Shown here in pieces: positions 1 to 9,896 of a stretch of DNA of 14,919 nt. A program made the translations under genes and the position numbers. The first letter of the stretch is position 1, and every line of letters starts with the position of its first letter. Below the pieces are notes generated by a model. The model saw only the letters and a program-made list of their open reading frames with translations. It had not been told where the DNA came from and did no database searches. Origin of the DNA: Euperipatoides rowelli (taxonomy: Eukaryota > Onychophora > Udeonychophora > Euonychophora > Peripatopsidae); NCBI GenBank assembly GCA_003024985.2, contig PXIH01S0030412.1; one strand, written 5' to 3'.

Positions 1-1005
1 ATATTATATTTCTTAACAAATGATCGATACAACCTTTGTTTGTTTGTTTTCCATTTTGACAGTACCTATCTCCCTTGATGGTTATTATTCATTGGAAATA
101 AAGATTTATTTTGTTAAATTGTAACTGATTAAATGTCCATTGAGATTAACACAGTGAAAAACATTAAACTGATTTTATACAAATAATATATTGAAGCCAT
201 TTGATTCAAATCTATTTTGTCTCCAAGTTTTTTTTTTTTTTTCACGATTACACAAGCAACTTCATTAAATCTCTCCTAGCAATTCAAACCAACAAAAGCA
301 TTTTTGTTCGGCACTATTTCAACCGAATTTCTTTACTATAAAATAATAATATAAAGTAATTGCAGTAATTGTCATTTTATACTTTTTAGTATTTGTAAAC
401 TCTTTTAATATAAAAGATATTCACTTCGATTAAAAAAAAAAAAAACCTCAATTCAATGCATTGTTAATGGCTTGAAATGCCGTAAATAATAATGACGTCA
501 TATTATTCTGAAATAGCAACTTTTGCAATCTAAAGACTAAAAACTGTCTGTACTATTGGCATTTTTTTTAATTTTCTCGTTTCATTTCAAAGAAATGGAA
601 TGTTATCCATCCATTCTCTTAGGGTTAAGTTTATAAATAAAATTGCATCAAGACTAATTAAAAATAGAAAAGAAAAAAAATTACACTAGGGGAACACGCA
701 TAAAATACATCACACAATTCATTGTTTGTACCCTCCCCTCCATTACACCTTATTACATAATTTAATACTCCCCATATGAAATTGTCACAAATTTTTACCC
801 TCCCCCCCCCCCATTTCCAGAAAACAAAATGAATTAATTATAAATAGAACTAAAAAAGACACAAAAGATATATTAAATAAATATTATATATTTAAAACTG
901 TTTAATATATTTTATTACAACAAAGTAAAATGAATATGCTTAATGCATTTTTTTTTTTATTTGAATAATGACCTGAAGTATCTAGATTGTTTTTGCAAAG
1001 TACAG
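1..1005. other. AT-rich non-coding stretch
   Basis: I see no gene here. The stretch is very AT-rich and stop-dense in all frames. It holds (TTTG)3 near 37, a 15-T run at 228-242, an A run near 432 and an 11-C run at 802-812. The pyrimidine-rich phrase ACCCTCCC recurs near 730 and 797. It is probably intergenic or intronic DNA. Confidence 0.6.
493..500. promoter_or_regulatory. perfect CRE palindrome TGACGTCA
   Basis: TGACGTCA is the full cAMP-response element bound by CREB/ATF bZIP factors. The bases around it (AATAA before, ATTATT after) nearly extend the dyad. The match is exact, but an 8-mer can occur by chance and no gene start is visible nearby, so function is unproven. Confidence 0.2.
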
Positions 1006-1240
1006 GTACCTGAACAAGGATAACATGCTATTGTAAATATATCCATACATGTGTGTGTCCATAATCTAAGGTCTACCTGTGTCATAAATTAATTGACTCA
1101 GAAGTTGGGCTATGCATTTGGATTGCACGAGTACCTGAATAGTGAATATGGTGCTATTGTAAATATATCCATACACATGTNGGGCTGTAATCTAGGGTAT
1201 GCCTGTGCCATAAATTAATTGACTCAGAAGATGAGCTATG
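1006..1240. repeat. two-copy tandem duplication, period about 125 bp
   Basis: Copy 1 (1006-1114) and copy 2 (1131-1240) both start with GTACCTGAA. They share the blocks GCTATTGTAAATATATCC, CATAAATTAATTGACTCAGA and GAGCTATG or GGGCTATG in the same order and orientation. A 16-base spacer separates them. Each copy carries TGACTCA, the AP-1 consensus. Differences are scattered substitutions and small indels, so the duplication is not recent. N at 1181 lies in copy 2. No source gene is recognised. Confidence 0.8.
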
Positions 1241-1412
1241 TGATGTATATCTGATTAAAATTTGTATTCTCAGATAAGAATCACAATAGAATTAAGCCTA
1301 ATGCATCCCTATTACCCTCTTGAAGAAAATTCAAATACACAGAATAGACCTTAATTGTTCCAAGCAGTGCAAATATATTAATGTGAAGAAGACCACCAAT
1401 TTTATAAGAAAG

Positions 1413-1503
1413 CCTATATAAAAAGCCTTTTTATAGGTCATACATGCTTAGAAAATGGAGTCTTTAAGAATAGTTAGCCTATATGAAAAGCCCTTTTTTA
1501 GGG
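1413..1503. repeat. pair of related short palindromes, 65 bp apart
   Basis: The first palindrome (1413-1437) has arms CCTATATAAAAAG and CTTTTTATAGG, which pair apart from a two-base insertion. A degenerate version (1478-1503) reads CCTATATGAAAAG then CCCTTTTTTAGGG. Both follow AAG-rich context and the bases TTAGCC or AAGCC, so the larger unit seems duplicated with a 65-bp period. It may be a small MITE relic. Function is unknown. Confidence 0.6.
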
Positions 1504-1980
1504 TGCCATAAGCACCTGTCCAAGAAGCTGGAACTTTCAAGGAGAAGTAGCCTACATTAACCTTCCTACCCTGAATGGGTTTAATCGATTCATTTTAAAA
1601 CTTCTTTAAATGATATCTCACTCAGATGAAAACATAAACCTTGTATATTATATGTATTCCTCAAAGACGTGTAATTAAATATTTTATATCAATTTGAGAA
1701 GTTTTGGACAATTTTTACTAGACGCAAAAAAAAGTCATGATTTACCTGTCTGGGTCGAATCGACCCACATTGATAGCTTACAGTCATTAGTAGGTCTCAC
1801 AGAACATCAATGCAAACTCAATTTCATGGCATGGATTGAACAGCATATCCTTCATCACGGCACCTATGGTGTCTGTTGAGTCGAAAGAACATTAAGGTTT
1901 GGTACATGTGTGCAGTAAACTATGTCCTTTACATAAACCCATTACTTCAATTGGAGGTATGTTAATTGTTGAGTTATATT
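1504..1980. other. spacer with an unassigned 62-codon open frame
   Basis: The only coding-like item is a stop-free plus-strand frame at 1694-1879 that opens with TTG, not ATG, and ends in TGA. Its product has no motif I recognise. The minus strand of the same stretch is also open for about 33 codons. This block is less AT-rich than its surroundings and contains the perfect palindrome TGGGTCGAATCGACCCA at 1751-1767. It could be an exon, part of a repeat, or chance. I do not call a gene. Confidence 0.3.
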
Positions 1981-1986
1981 GAACGA

Positions 1987-1998
1987 TGACCTTGACCT
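1987..1998 (-). promoter_or_regulatory. adjacent nuclear-receptor half-sites (DR0)
   Basis: TGACCTTGACCT is two TGACCT half-sites with no spacer. On the minus strand it reads AGGTCAAGGTCA, which also contains the extended monomer site TCAAGGTCA known for NR5A and ERR receptors. The match is visible. Any regulatory role is speculative, because TGACCTTGACCTTT-like strings also occur inside dispersed repeats. Confidence 0.2.
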
Positions 1999-2081
1999 TT
2001 AGGCTGCAGTAACGATCCAGTCTCCTTAAACTTCTTCATACATGTATGGATTGTAGGTAGACTTGGTACGGTACTTGTTTC

Positions 2082-2232
2082 CCATTGGCTGTTCGATATT
2101 TGCGGTGAACATTTATGGAGATTTCTCAGTCAGCCACATCATACACTGTGTTTTTCTTTGTATGAATATCATTTGCATTAAAAATACTCTGTGGCGCCAT
2201 CTATTGAGTTGATAAAATATGGCAGCCAATGG
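2082..2232. promoter_or_regulatory. promoter-like motif cluster, unproven
   Basis: CCATTGGCTG (2082-2091) and CAGCCAATGG (2223-2232) form a perfect 10-bp inverted repeat, and each contains a CCAAT box. Between them are the POU octamer ATTTGCAT (2171-2178) and GCGCCATCTATTGA near 2194-2207, which resembles the CTCF core with two mismatches. A stop-free plus-strand frame without ATG (1996-2181) overlaps the cluster. The density of motifs is suggestive, but no transcription start or adjoining gene can be shown. Confidence 0.15.
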
Positions 2233-2281
2233 TTTGTGGTTATTACTCTTTGTTCAATTGATAAGTTAAATTGAGAAGCCA

Positions 2282-2567
2282 TTAAAAATTGAAAGGCCTT
2301 ATAAAAATGTTACCGCATTCTTAACATCTGCACATATATTCCTGTCATTATAATTTTCCGGAAATTGGATCAAAATTCTCGAAATCGATCAAAAAAGTAT
2401 TATTTCACCCCTTCATCATCATAGGGTTGGGGAAAATTGGGTTTAATAAGTAGTTGGAGTTAGAGTCAGGGTTGTGGTAAGGTTAGGACTGTAAACAACA
2501 ACAACAAAAAAAGCTGCTATCCATCTTGATCATGTGACTAAAATTTAAAAGGCTTTTCAATTTTTAA
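2282..2567. mobile_element. TTAA-bounded MITE candidate
   Basis: The interval begins TTAA-AAATTGAAAGGCCTT and ends with the near-exact inverse, AAGGCTTTTCAATTT-TTAA. The inverted arms match at about 18 of 20 bases inside the two TTAA tetramers. A TTAA target duplication is the hallmark of piggyBac-type insertions, and 286 bp suits a non-autonomous MITE. The interior has no ORF. It has a G/T-rich part (2422-2490) with GGGTT, GTTAG and GGTTAGG strings. Canonical piggyBac ends begin CCC, which is not seen, so the superfamily is uncertain. Confidence 0.5.
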
Positions 2568-3700
2568 CACCTCGTGTTAAATCGTTATCATAAATCTAAT
2601 AAATGAAATAATGACAAAGAGAGAGTGGAACACAAAGATGGATGAATTAACATTGAAAACAAATAACTACATCTAAAAAAATATATTAAAAACATTGTTT
2701 AAACACATTCATTTCCTGGTGCATTGTTGAACTCTTTCACAAAAAGTTGCGTAGAACAACTTTTGTTGCTCAATTCAGCCTAACAAGAATTTGCATAGTT
2801 TAACAATTGTATCCATCTGGTTTTCCTCACAATCCTTCTAAAGTATGAGGAAGACAATTTATTTTTCATTAATATAAAATATATTGTGGCAAAATTTTAC
2901 TTTCCTGACCTTATCAAGATGGCCACTGTGAAAAAAGAAATCTTCATAATGCGTATTAATAATACATTGAGTGATTTGTAGGGATAATTACCCAATGTAT
3001 TATTTGTATGCAGTAGGAAGAATTCTTCATACCACAAGTACAAATCAGTATCAGATAATCGGTAATTCATTCAGCCGGCTTACTTTTCAAGCACACAAAT
3101 AGGTGACTTGCTAATCCTTAGTTGTTAGAACTAAAGATTGCTGCAAGTCCAAAGAACAAACGATGATGAAGGGGATGAAGGTATGATGGGTTTATCATTT
3201 TTTATTATGATTCTAATATTGAAACCTTTTTAAAAATGTATTTGAAGGTCAAGACACAGTAAAAACATAACTTGCTTATTCATCTAAACCTTTAGGAAAT
3301 ATATTACTTAAACATATTTACCAAACTTTACAGATTTAAATATTTAAAAGTGAAATAAATTCACTTTCTAGGTAGTATACTGTGCCAAACATAAACGAGA
3401 TAGTAAACCTTTTGGTAAATGGAAGGCACGAGCATAACATGCGTTGACCATCAATCATTGTATCTCTTTTAATCAAAAACAATGTAAACACTGTGTGTCG
3501 CTTTATTGAATTTTTGTATGGTCTAGCTAATAGCTACCTTCTCGTAAATTATAAAGATAATACATTTGATGACAATTGGACATATTATTTTTGATGTAGT
3601 TCAAAAGAGCATCTAATTTTTTATATTTTTTCAGGAGACATTCTAAATAATTTAAGTAGAAATCTAACACTTGTAGCTAATATCTTTAGGCTTTCTTTGC

Positions 3701-3728
3701 CAATCCCTGGACTGAAAGCCAGGGATTG
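3701..3728. repeat. 10-bp perfect stem-loop
   Basis: CAATCCCTGG (3701-3710) and CCAGGGATTG (3719-3728) are exact inverse complements around an 8-base loop. The flank GGCTTTC (3689-3695) can also pair with GAAAGCC across the loop, so two foldings compete. It is not followed by a T run, and no RNA gene is recognised. Confidence 0.5.
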
Positions 3729-3920
3729 ATTAAAATATGTTTTCTATAAGCAGACATTATATTTTTAACAAACGTGTCTGCTTTCTGTGAGCATCCTGGG
3801 GACAATCAAGGTAAGCACATACAGTAGAATAACTTAAATTGATGAAGGAATATTTCCCCAGACATTTTAATTTTTTTATTATTTGAAACTATTAAGTAAT
3901 AATTTTATTTTATTTTTATT

Positions 3921-3955
3921 TAAATAATATGTGGGATTATAAATAATATGTGGGA
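3921..3955. repeat. 16-base direct repeat, period 19
   Basis: TAAATAATATGTGGGA occurs at 3921-3936 and again at 3940-3955 without a mismatch. This looks like a small local duplication and has no evident function. Confidence 0.8.
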
Positions 3956-4027
3956 ATAAATTTTTATAGCGTCCATCTTGCAAGGGGGTCCAGAAAGTAA
4001 AGTTTTGCCTATATTAGACACAAAGTG

Positions 4028-4863
4028 TAAAAGGTAAATGTAACTGATTTTTTAATTTATTCCTTTATTATTGATTTTCAAAGATAATTTTTAAAAAAAA
4101 AATTTCAATGGTAAAAAATAATTAAAATGCATAAAAAAAAAAGTTATTTAAAGTTAAAATTAAGACTATTCCTATCCTGTGTCTGAGATTACAAATTGAA
4201 GCCTTTCATTTGTTTTGGGTTTGAGATTAATTTGATGACAGAATTCATTCTAAAGCTGTTTTCTTTGTAATGATTTAACATGTAAATAGAGGTATGTTCA
4301 ACTTGTAATAAAGTTTTTTTTTATTTTAAAAAAAACAAATTGGACCATAATAGCACAAAGGATGAATTTGATTATGATTTTTTACAAGTATTTAAACAAT
4401 TAGTCCGTAGGATTTCCAGCATCAAGCTGACAAAGATAGTAAATATTCTATAGTTAAGTATAGAAAGCTATATCTGTCTATGAAAAATTATGTCACAAAA
4501 TATATCCCCTTGCATGTACAGTGGACAATGTTNTTTTAAGGGGGAGGAGCTAAAGACAATTATTTTAAAAATTCTATACCAGATTATTTTCTGAGCCGGC
4601 GTACATGGTTAAAAAACCATGGCAACAGGGAAAAACCGTTTCATAACCGGCTCAGCTTGTACGCGTACCTGTACTACTCCCAGCATATGTCATCGCCTCA
4701 CTTACAGCCAGCATCATTGCTGACTGGACCAGGAAGACTGGAAATTATTTTAAAAATTGAATTGTAAATAACTTTTTTTTTCTGGTGGATATTTTTCTTA
4801 GTAAAAATCTTTGAAAATCAATAATTAAAAAAAATAATGAAAATCCATTACATTTGACCTTTA
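4028..4863. mobile_element. long-inverted-arm element, transposon-like
   Basis: The left arm (about 4028-4155) and right arm (about 4750-4863) are inverse complements along most of their length. The best block is ATTATTGATTTTCAAAGAT at 4067-4085, exactly matched by 4807-4825. Outer blocks AAAAGGTAAATG and CATTTGACCTTT, and inner blocks AAGTTATTTA and TAAATAACTT, align collinearly with one indel of about 20 bases. The arms enclose about 590 bp with no transposase ORF. Roughly 120-bp imperfect arms fit an old DNA transposon or foldback element. I could not define its ends or a target duplication. Confidence 0.5.
4591..4655. repeat. nested GC-rich stem inside the inverted-arm element
   Basis: CTGAGCCGG (4591-4599) and CCGGCTCAG (4647-4655) are a perfect 9-bp inverted repeat. 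Between them ATGGTT and AACCAT (4605-4620) form a second small stem around AAAA. Just outside, GCGTACA and TGTACGC offer an alternative pairing. The block 4590-4740 is clearly more GC-rich than its surroundings, so it may be a separate insertion or a structured internal part of the element. Confidence 0.55.
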
Positions 4864-5263
4864 AGGGGGAAGTTTTTTTGGGGGAGGACGAGTAAGTCAA
4901 TAGTTAGATAGTTTATTATTAAATGAATTGGCAAAATTTAAACGTGATAGTGTCAATGGGCAAAACTCATACTATAATATTATTCTTATTAAGTCTGTGA
5001 CCACAATAATACAAAGTGGGATTTAATATGAGTTTTAGATTTAAAAAAAAAAAATCATCCACAGATAAATGTTACTTAGTTTCTAATGATCTAGGAATTA
5101 TTTCTGGTTGAATAGCTAGCTGATTTTGGTTGAATAATATTATATAAAAGAAGAAAATCGGAAAATATCACTGTAGAAAAATTTTAACAAGCTTATTTAT
5201 TGATCATAATCCAAAGTTAATGCATTTATGAAACCACTACTCAATCATTCCCTTCATGCAAAG
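4864..5263. other. AT-rich non-coding stretch
   Basis: I see no gene. It has purine-rich strings near 4865-4890 and an A run at 5041-5054. The last 40 bases (5224-5263) are pyrimidine-rich and end in AG, which suits a splice acceptor for the exon candidate that follows. Confidence 0.4.
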
Positions 5264-5534
5264 AACTTTATCCATAAAGCCATCCCAATCGACTGAAGTA
5301 GATACTTTAATCTACAGAGACATGAATAGTACGTCAGTTGTTATTTCTCAACGTTTGGACTCAATTTTGAAAGTAGTAAGCTCTTTAAAACTTAAAATGC
5401 TCTTAAAAGATAAAATAGTATGAATACTTGACTTCAATTTTTGTCAGAATTGTATCCAGGGTTGAGTACACAATAATGGAGCCTAAGTGTCTGGCTAGAG
5501 AAGTTGGGGATTCAATAGTCATTGAAGAAACTTG
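5264..5534 (+). other. possible two-exon gene fragment, weak
   Basis: A stop-free frame runs from 5232 to 5421. Within it a part after a CCCTTCATGCAAAG acceptor (5263) up to a GTAAGC donor at 5376 reads TEVDTLIYRDMNSTSVVISQ and then RLDSILKV, more protein-like in composition than its surroundings. A strong acceptor, CAATTTTTGTCAG, lies about 70 bp further on, and AATAAA follows at about 5536. Joining at these sites keeps the frame for only about five codons before TGA near 5460, so this would be a terminal exon, a pseudogene or chance. No family is recognised. Confidence 0.22.
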
Positions 5535-7120
5535 AAATAAAATTGTCCGTGTTGTATAAGTTATAAATTTCATGTATGGCTATTTCTATTTTTTCTTTTT
5601 TTTTTTCAATTTACAAATTTGAACTTTTCTCATTTATACAGTACATTAGTTATTAGTTATTATTTTTNAAATTATTTAATTATGATTTAAAACAATTTTT
5701 TTAGATCCCTATACTCATACTCAATGCTAACACTATGGACAAAGCGACACACACTGTGTAGAAAAGAAATCATTCAAAAATGATGTAGGTAATTTTAGCA
5801 TTACAACTTTATTGTAATAATTAATTAATTTAAAAAAAAGTTATCAATTATTCATAACCTTTTAAATTAAAAAAAAATTATATCTTTTAAAACTAGTCAA
5901 CAACAAGGTTCTATTCATCCCCTACTGTCCGTAAAAAACAAACTTGTAACTGTCGAAACCAATCAGACTTGTTTATATCATTAACTAAAATCTGCCATTA
6001 AACTTTATATTATTTTCAAACTAGGGTGATGTCCAAATAAAATGTCACATTATCTTGCAGCTGCTAAACCTTGCAGAAAATATATCTGCAGGCAATAAGT
6101 CATTGCAGACACCAAATTATTTCTGATAGCTGGTCTAGATATGGATGTGACGGAAGAGCATGTTTAAAGCTTGTTAAAAAATATAAATAACATTTTTTTT
6201 TTTTTTTTTTTAAATTAAAACAGAATTTTATAAAAATGATTAATTTATGTAAATCAATTGAAATTATGTGTTTAAGCAATTAGAAATATTAATTTTGTTG
6301 AATCAAGCAACTGCAATATACTCCGAAAGTTTCAGATTGAAATTAATAGTGATTAGTTTTGGCACCGTTTTTAATTCTAGAAGCCACTCAAAACAATTAT
6401 TAGATCATCTTTTATGATGCAAAACTCTCTGTTTTTAAAAATGAGCCCATGTTTAGTAGAATTGATCCAAGGATGCCAAAGTTATAACATTTTTTACTTT
6501 GCAATAAGATCCCCCACCCCCTTTTTTTCTAAATTGTCTTTACTAGGGATCCAATAGGATTTAATCAGTTTACTGATGTTGGCATAAGGGAATTATTATG
6601 CTGCACTTAGTAGTAGAGAAATTAAATTCAGAAGGAAATACAACCAAATCTTCTATTAGGAGGAATTTAACAAGATCTGTCATGGCATCTTATTATACTG
6701 CCTGTGTGCTACGTTACATTTTATAATTGTTAATTTCTAAATATTTAAAGTGGTTAGTTGAGTCAGTCTTAATGATTTTTGTTTGCATTTTCTTCATGAT
6801 CAATCAAATGGTTTCAATAATACATTATCCACCACATTATGGAACTACTTTGGTGTTTTTTTTTTACCATTTTTGGCTTTATGTTTAAACTATAACGGTG
6901 GGACTTTTGTCAATCGATCTGATGTTTATGACAATTCTCTTGGATTAAAGATTTATTCACCCACGTTTCTTCACAATCTTTGATATGCCAATAGAAGAAT
7001 GCATTTGGATTCTGTTGTTCTTTGAAATTAAAACAGCTGGGAATTTATAAATCATTTAATAAGAAAAGAGGTTCATAGTCCAGTTACAAAACCAAACGTA
7101 TTAGGAATATCAAGTTTTAT
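5535..7120. other. AT-rich non-coding stretch upstream of the retrotransposon
   Basis: No gene is supported. It contains a 19-T run at 6193-6211, A runs near 5831 and 5870, and N at 5668. A 66-codon open frame at 6783-6983 starts with TTG and contains an F/L-rich part but no known motif. It could be the decayed 5' part of the retrotransposon that follows, which I cannot show. Confidence 0.4.
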
Positions 7121-7216
7121 ATGACTTATCGAGTTACTAATTTATTCATCAAGCCTAAAAAAGAAATAGATCATAATAATTTGCTAAAAATAAATAACAA
7201 TTATATAAAATATCAA

Positions 7217-8066
7217 TTTCCAAATTTAATTTACATTAATTGAAGATCACTAGTTAATAAATAAGATGAAGTGCAGGCATAAATTCATTATGAAGAGGCT
7301 GACATGGAAATTTTCACAGAAACATGGCTGTCTAAGTGTAGACTCTTTTACTCTTCCGAAATATTTCACGTTCCATACAATAAGAGATAGACCTGAAAAA
7401 AAGAAAGGAAGAGGGTGTTTATATTTCTACGTAATAATTTGTCGTTTTTGTCGGTGGAATATCCTCAAAGTGTTTATGTTGAAGCGTTGACTGTTGTGTT
7501 TTAGAACTTCTTATCTCCCTATATCTCTTTCGTGGCATACATTTATAACTATTTACTAACCCCCTAATGATATCTACAAAGAAGATTTACTATCTTATAT
7601 TTCTACACAAATAGATAAATTACTAACTAAAAACCACATTGGAAACGTTTTTGTTGTGGGTGACTTTAATAACCTACAGATTAATGATTCATTTAACTTG
7701 AAACCTTTTAGGCAGATTGTGATGTCTCGTAGAAGGGGAAAAAACATTTTAGATAAATGTTACTATAAAGGTCTACTAGAATATTTGTCTACTGTTAAAG
7801 CACCCATAGGAAATTCAGACCACAACATAATAACTTTTTCTCCTAACCTTATTGATGACATTTTCATTTTAAAAAATAACACTGAAAGTTTTAGCTATAG
7901 ACCGAGAGGATTGTTGAGTTCTATTGATTTTGGAAGATCTATTATAAATTTTGATTGGTCAACTCTATATCAAAATGATATGGATCAAACTGTACAATTT
8001 TTCAACTTGTCGTTATTGTCATTTTATGAAAGATGTCATCCTTTGGTAAAGAAGAAGCAAAACAAG
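7217..8066 (+). pseudogene. APE-type endonuclease domain of LINE ORF2, broken
   Basis: The N-terminal strand reads FPNLIYIN-stop-RSLVNK, then TETWLS (7316-7333), the hallmark Glu-bearing motif of apurinic-endonuclease-like LINE nucleases. After two frame changes RNNLSFLSVEYPQSVYVEAL follows, then NVFVVGDFNNLQ (from about 7644) with the GDFN active-site motif. Further on come NILDKCYY and APIGNSDHN (from about 7800), the catalytic SDH motif. The piece from 7566 to 8066 is still open for 167 codons. The linker continues in another frame to about 8208. Stops at 7241, 7262, 7280 and 7502 disable it. Confidence 0.88.
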
Positions 8067-8212
8067 TGATAAATCAGAGTTCAATGAATCAATATGTAAT
8101 TTAATAAAGGAAAAAAATTCTCTTTTTGAAAAGAACTTGTCTGATTGTGTGGAAAGAGTCAATAGATTGATTGGCTCAGAAAATAGTAAAGCAATAAAAA
8201 TAATTAAATAAT

Positions 8213-9840
8213 TGCTTGTCAAAAATGAAAAATTCTTCCGATTATTTTAGCCTTTTAAAAGAAACTTTAGGATTAAAAGCAAAAAGTATTATTGCACCAT
8301 TTTCTGATAAGTCAATCGAAACAACTTATTTGGAAATAGTTGAATTTTTTACGAGTTTGTATAATTCAATTACGTGTCTTACTTCTACAATATCTTTGGA
8401 TTTTCTTCCTTACATCCCTATACCTCATGTTGATTAATTATGGATACTTAACCAACTTGGTAGTATTAAACAAAATACTTCAACAGCTCCTGATAATATA
8501 CCAAATTTTATTTTGTGTGATTTTGGAATAAAGTTGCTTGANCCTATATCATTCCTGATTAATAGATCATTGGACATGTGTTTTATGCCATCTGATTGGA
8601 AGAGTTCTTTTGTTATTCCTATTCCTAAAGAGAAATATATAATCCTCCCAGATCAGGCCTATTATTTTACAATCATTGTCAAAGATCATTGAGAGACATA
8701 TACATTATTGTTTACCTGGTTCAGTTTTGGAACATCTTGACAATAGACAATTTGAATGTCTGCCAGGGAAGTCTTCTCTTTATTACATGATTTTATAAAT
8801 TCATAAAATACTGGAAATCAGGGATAAAAAAATTGATAGTCCATTTACTTTGAGAACTGATTTTTGTAAAGCTTATGACAATATTGACCATACCATCTTC
8901 ATTGGTGAATTAATAAATATGAAAGTTTCTTCTGGCCTGATCAAGTAGTTAATTTCTTTTCTGGCTAACCATAGTCCATTGCTGAGAATACCAAATTCTG
9001 ATGCTACTCTTAAATTTTTAACATCTAACGGTGTCCCTTAAAGTTCCATTTTAGGCAGACTTATTTTTTGTCATTACCACTAATATGAGAAAATACTTCA
9101 TTGACAAGTATAAATTTGTTATGAACTATCAATTGTTTTGTCGTCCGATCAATTAAATGCTGCTTCGCTAATACAGGATTCATTTGATCAACTTAATAGA
9201 GATTCCCTCAGATATGGCATGACGATTAATCCAGAAAAATCCTGCATTATGTCACATGGTCCACATAATTCATTTACAGTTGATGCAGTTGATGTGGATA
9301 ATTCATCTATCAAGAGAGTTGATTCTTGTAAGATCCTGGGAATAATTGTCCAAGATGATTTGAGGTGAAATGGTCATATTTCTTACATCATTTCTAAAGT
9401 AGATAAATTAATTTTTGTGTTATACAGATTGAGAAGATTAGGTTTGGATGTTCTTTCACTTATTCAGATATATACTGTCTTTGTCAAACTTCTTCTGGAA
9501 TACAACTATGAGGTATGGTCAGAATCTTTGACAATTGGTCTTATAAATAAAATTGAAAGGTTTCAGAAATGTGCTGTGATTGGAGTGTTTCATATAAGGA
9601 TGCTTTTAATAGCCTTAATATTGAATCTTTGGAAGATAGGAGAAGAAATAAAGTTATAAAACAAGCAACAAATTTTTTTGGATTTGCCCTCAATTCCTTC
9701 CTGCTACTATACATGAGATTTCTAACTATAGTACAAGAAACTCCAAGTTTTTCCAACCTTTAAAACAATTTTTTTTTCTAAATCTGCCATTAATTAGAAT
9801 GCAATGGTATTTGGACAATGATAAAACCACTCCTAATTGA
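8213..9840 (+). pseudogene. reverse transcriptase domain of LINE ORF2, broken
   Basis: Motifs appear in the usual order. TAPDNIPNFIL (about 8488) and PSDWKSSFVIPIPK (about 8589) are the RT entry motifs. RPIILQSLSKIIERH and QFECLPGKSS follow. LRTDFCKAYDNIDH (about 8851) is motif A with its catalytic Asp. NGVP-stop-SS (about 9027) is motif B with its Gln codon turned into TAA. Motif C, the catalytic Asp-Asp box, is absent: at 9121-9130 the flanking codons are separated by only two bases. Downstream are INPEKSCIM, CKILGIIVQDDL, LLLEYNYEVW and the tail NIESLEDRRR near 9613. N at 8542 lies between the entry motifs. Confidence 0.92.
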
Positions 9841-9896
9841 CAGTTTTTCCTAAGTTGATCCATATTGTGAAGAAAATCCACTACATCATAGCTTCC

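Larger units (their letters stand above)
2568..4027. other. AT-rich non-coding stretch
   Basis: No gene is supported. The stretch includes a stem-loop at 3701-3728 and a 16-base direct repeat at 3921-3955, listed separately. Donor-like strings occur after ATGAAG near 3180 (GTATGA) and after ATCAAG near 3810 (GTAAGC), but neither is attached to a convincing open frame. Confidence 0.5.
7121..9840 (+). mobile_element. decayed non-LTR (LINE) retrotransposon, nearly full ORF2
   Basis: About 900 codons of one polyprotein can be followed on the plus strand: an APE-type endonuclease, a linker, reverse transcriptase and the conserved C-terminal segment, ending at TGA 9838-9840. Order and motifs fit the Jockey/CR1/L2 group; the exact clade is unresolved. 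In life such a protein nicks genomic DNA and reverse-transcribes its own RNA at the nick. This copy is dead: about ten frame changes (near 7385, 7430, 7505-7565, 8068, 8212, 8640, 9070, 9124, 9565, 9700) and in-frame stops at 7241, 7262, 7280, 7502, 8209, 8435, 8796, 8946, 9039 and 9366. No ORF1, 5' UTR, poly(A) tail or target duplication was found. Confidence 0.9.

Noticed and set aside
3770-3812. Microexon ending CAATCAAG before GTAAGC, with a sushi-like CEHPG string
   Set aside because: It is too short, has no domain beyond a few residues, and no upstream partner exon is visible.
4680-4745. Minus-strand exon between a TTCCAG acceptor and a GTAAGT donor
   Set aside because: It lies inside the structured inverted-arm element and gives no recognisable protein; splice-like strings of this quality are common.
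3489-5760. Inverted match CACTGTGTGTCGCTTT against AAAGCGACACACACTGTG near 5742
   Set aside because: Only about 13 bases match without a gap, and the flanks do not extend as inverted repeats, so a 2.2-kb terminal-repeat transposon is not supported.
8019-8222. Minus-strand ORF opposite the LINE linker
   Set aside because: It lies antisense to a clear ORF2 reading and has no motif; it is a shadow.
9541-9756. Minus-strand ORF opposite the RT tail
   Set aside because: The plus strand carries the recognisable C-terminal RT segment, so this is a shadow.
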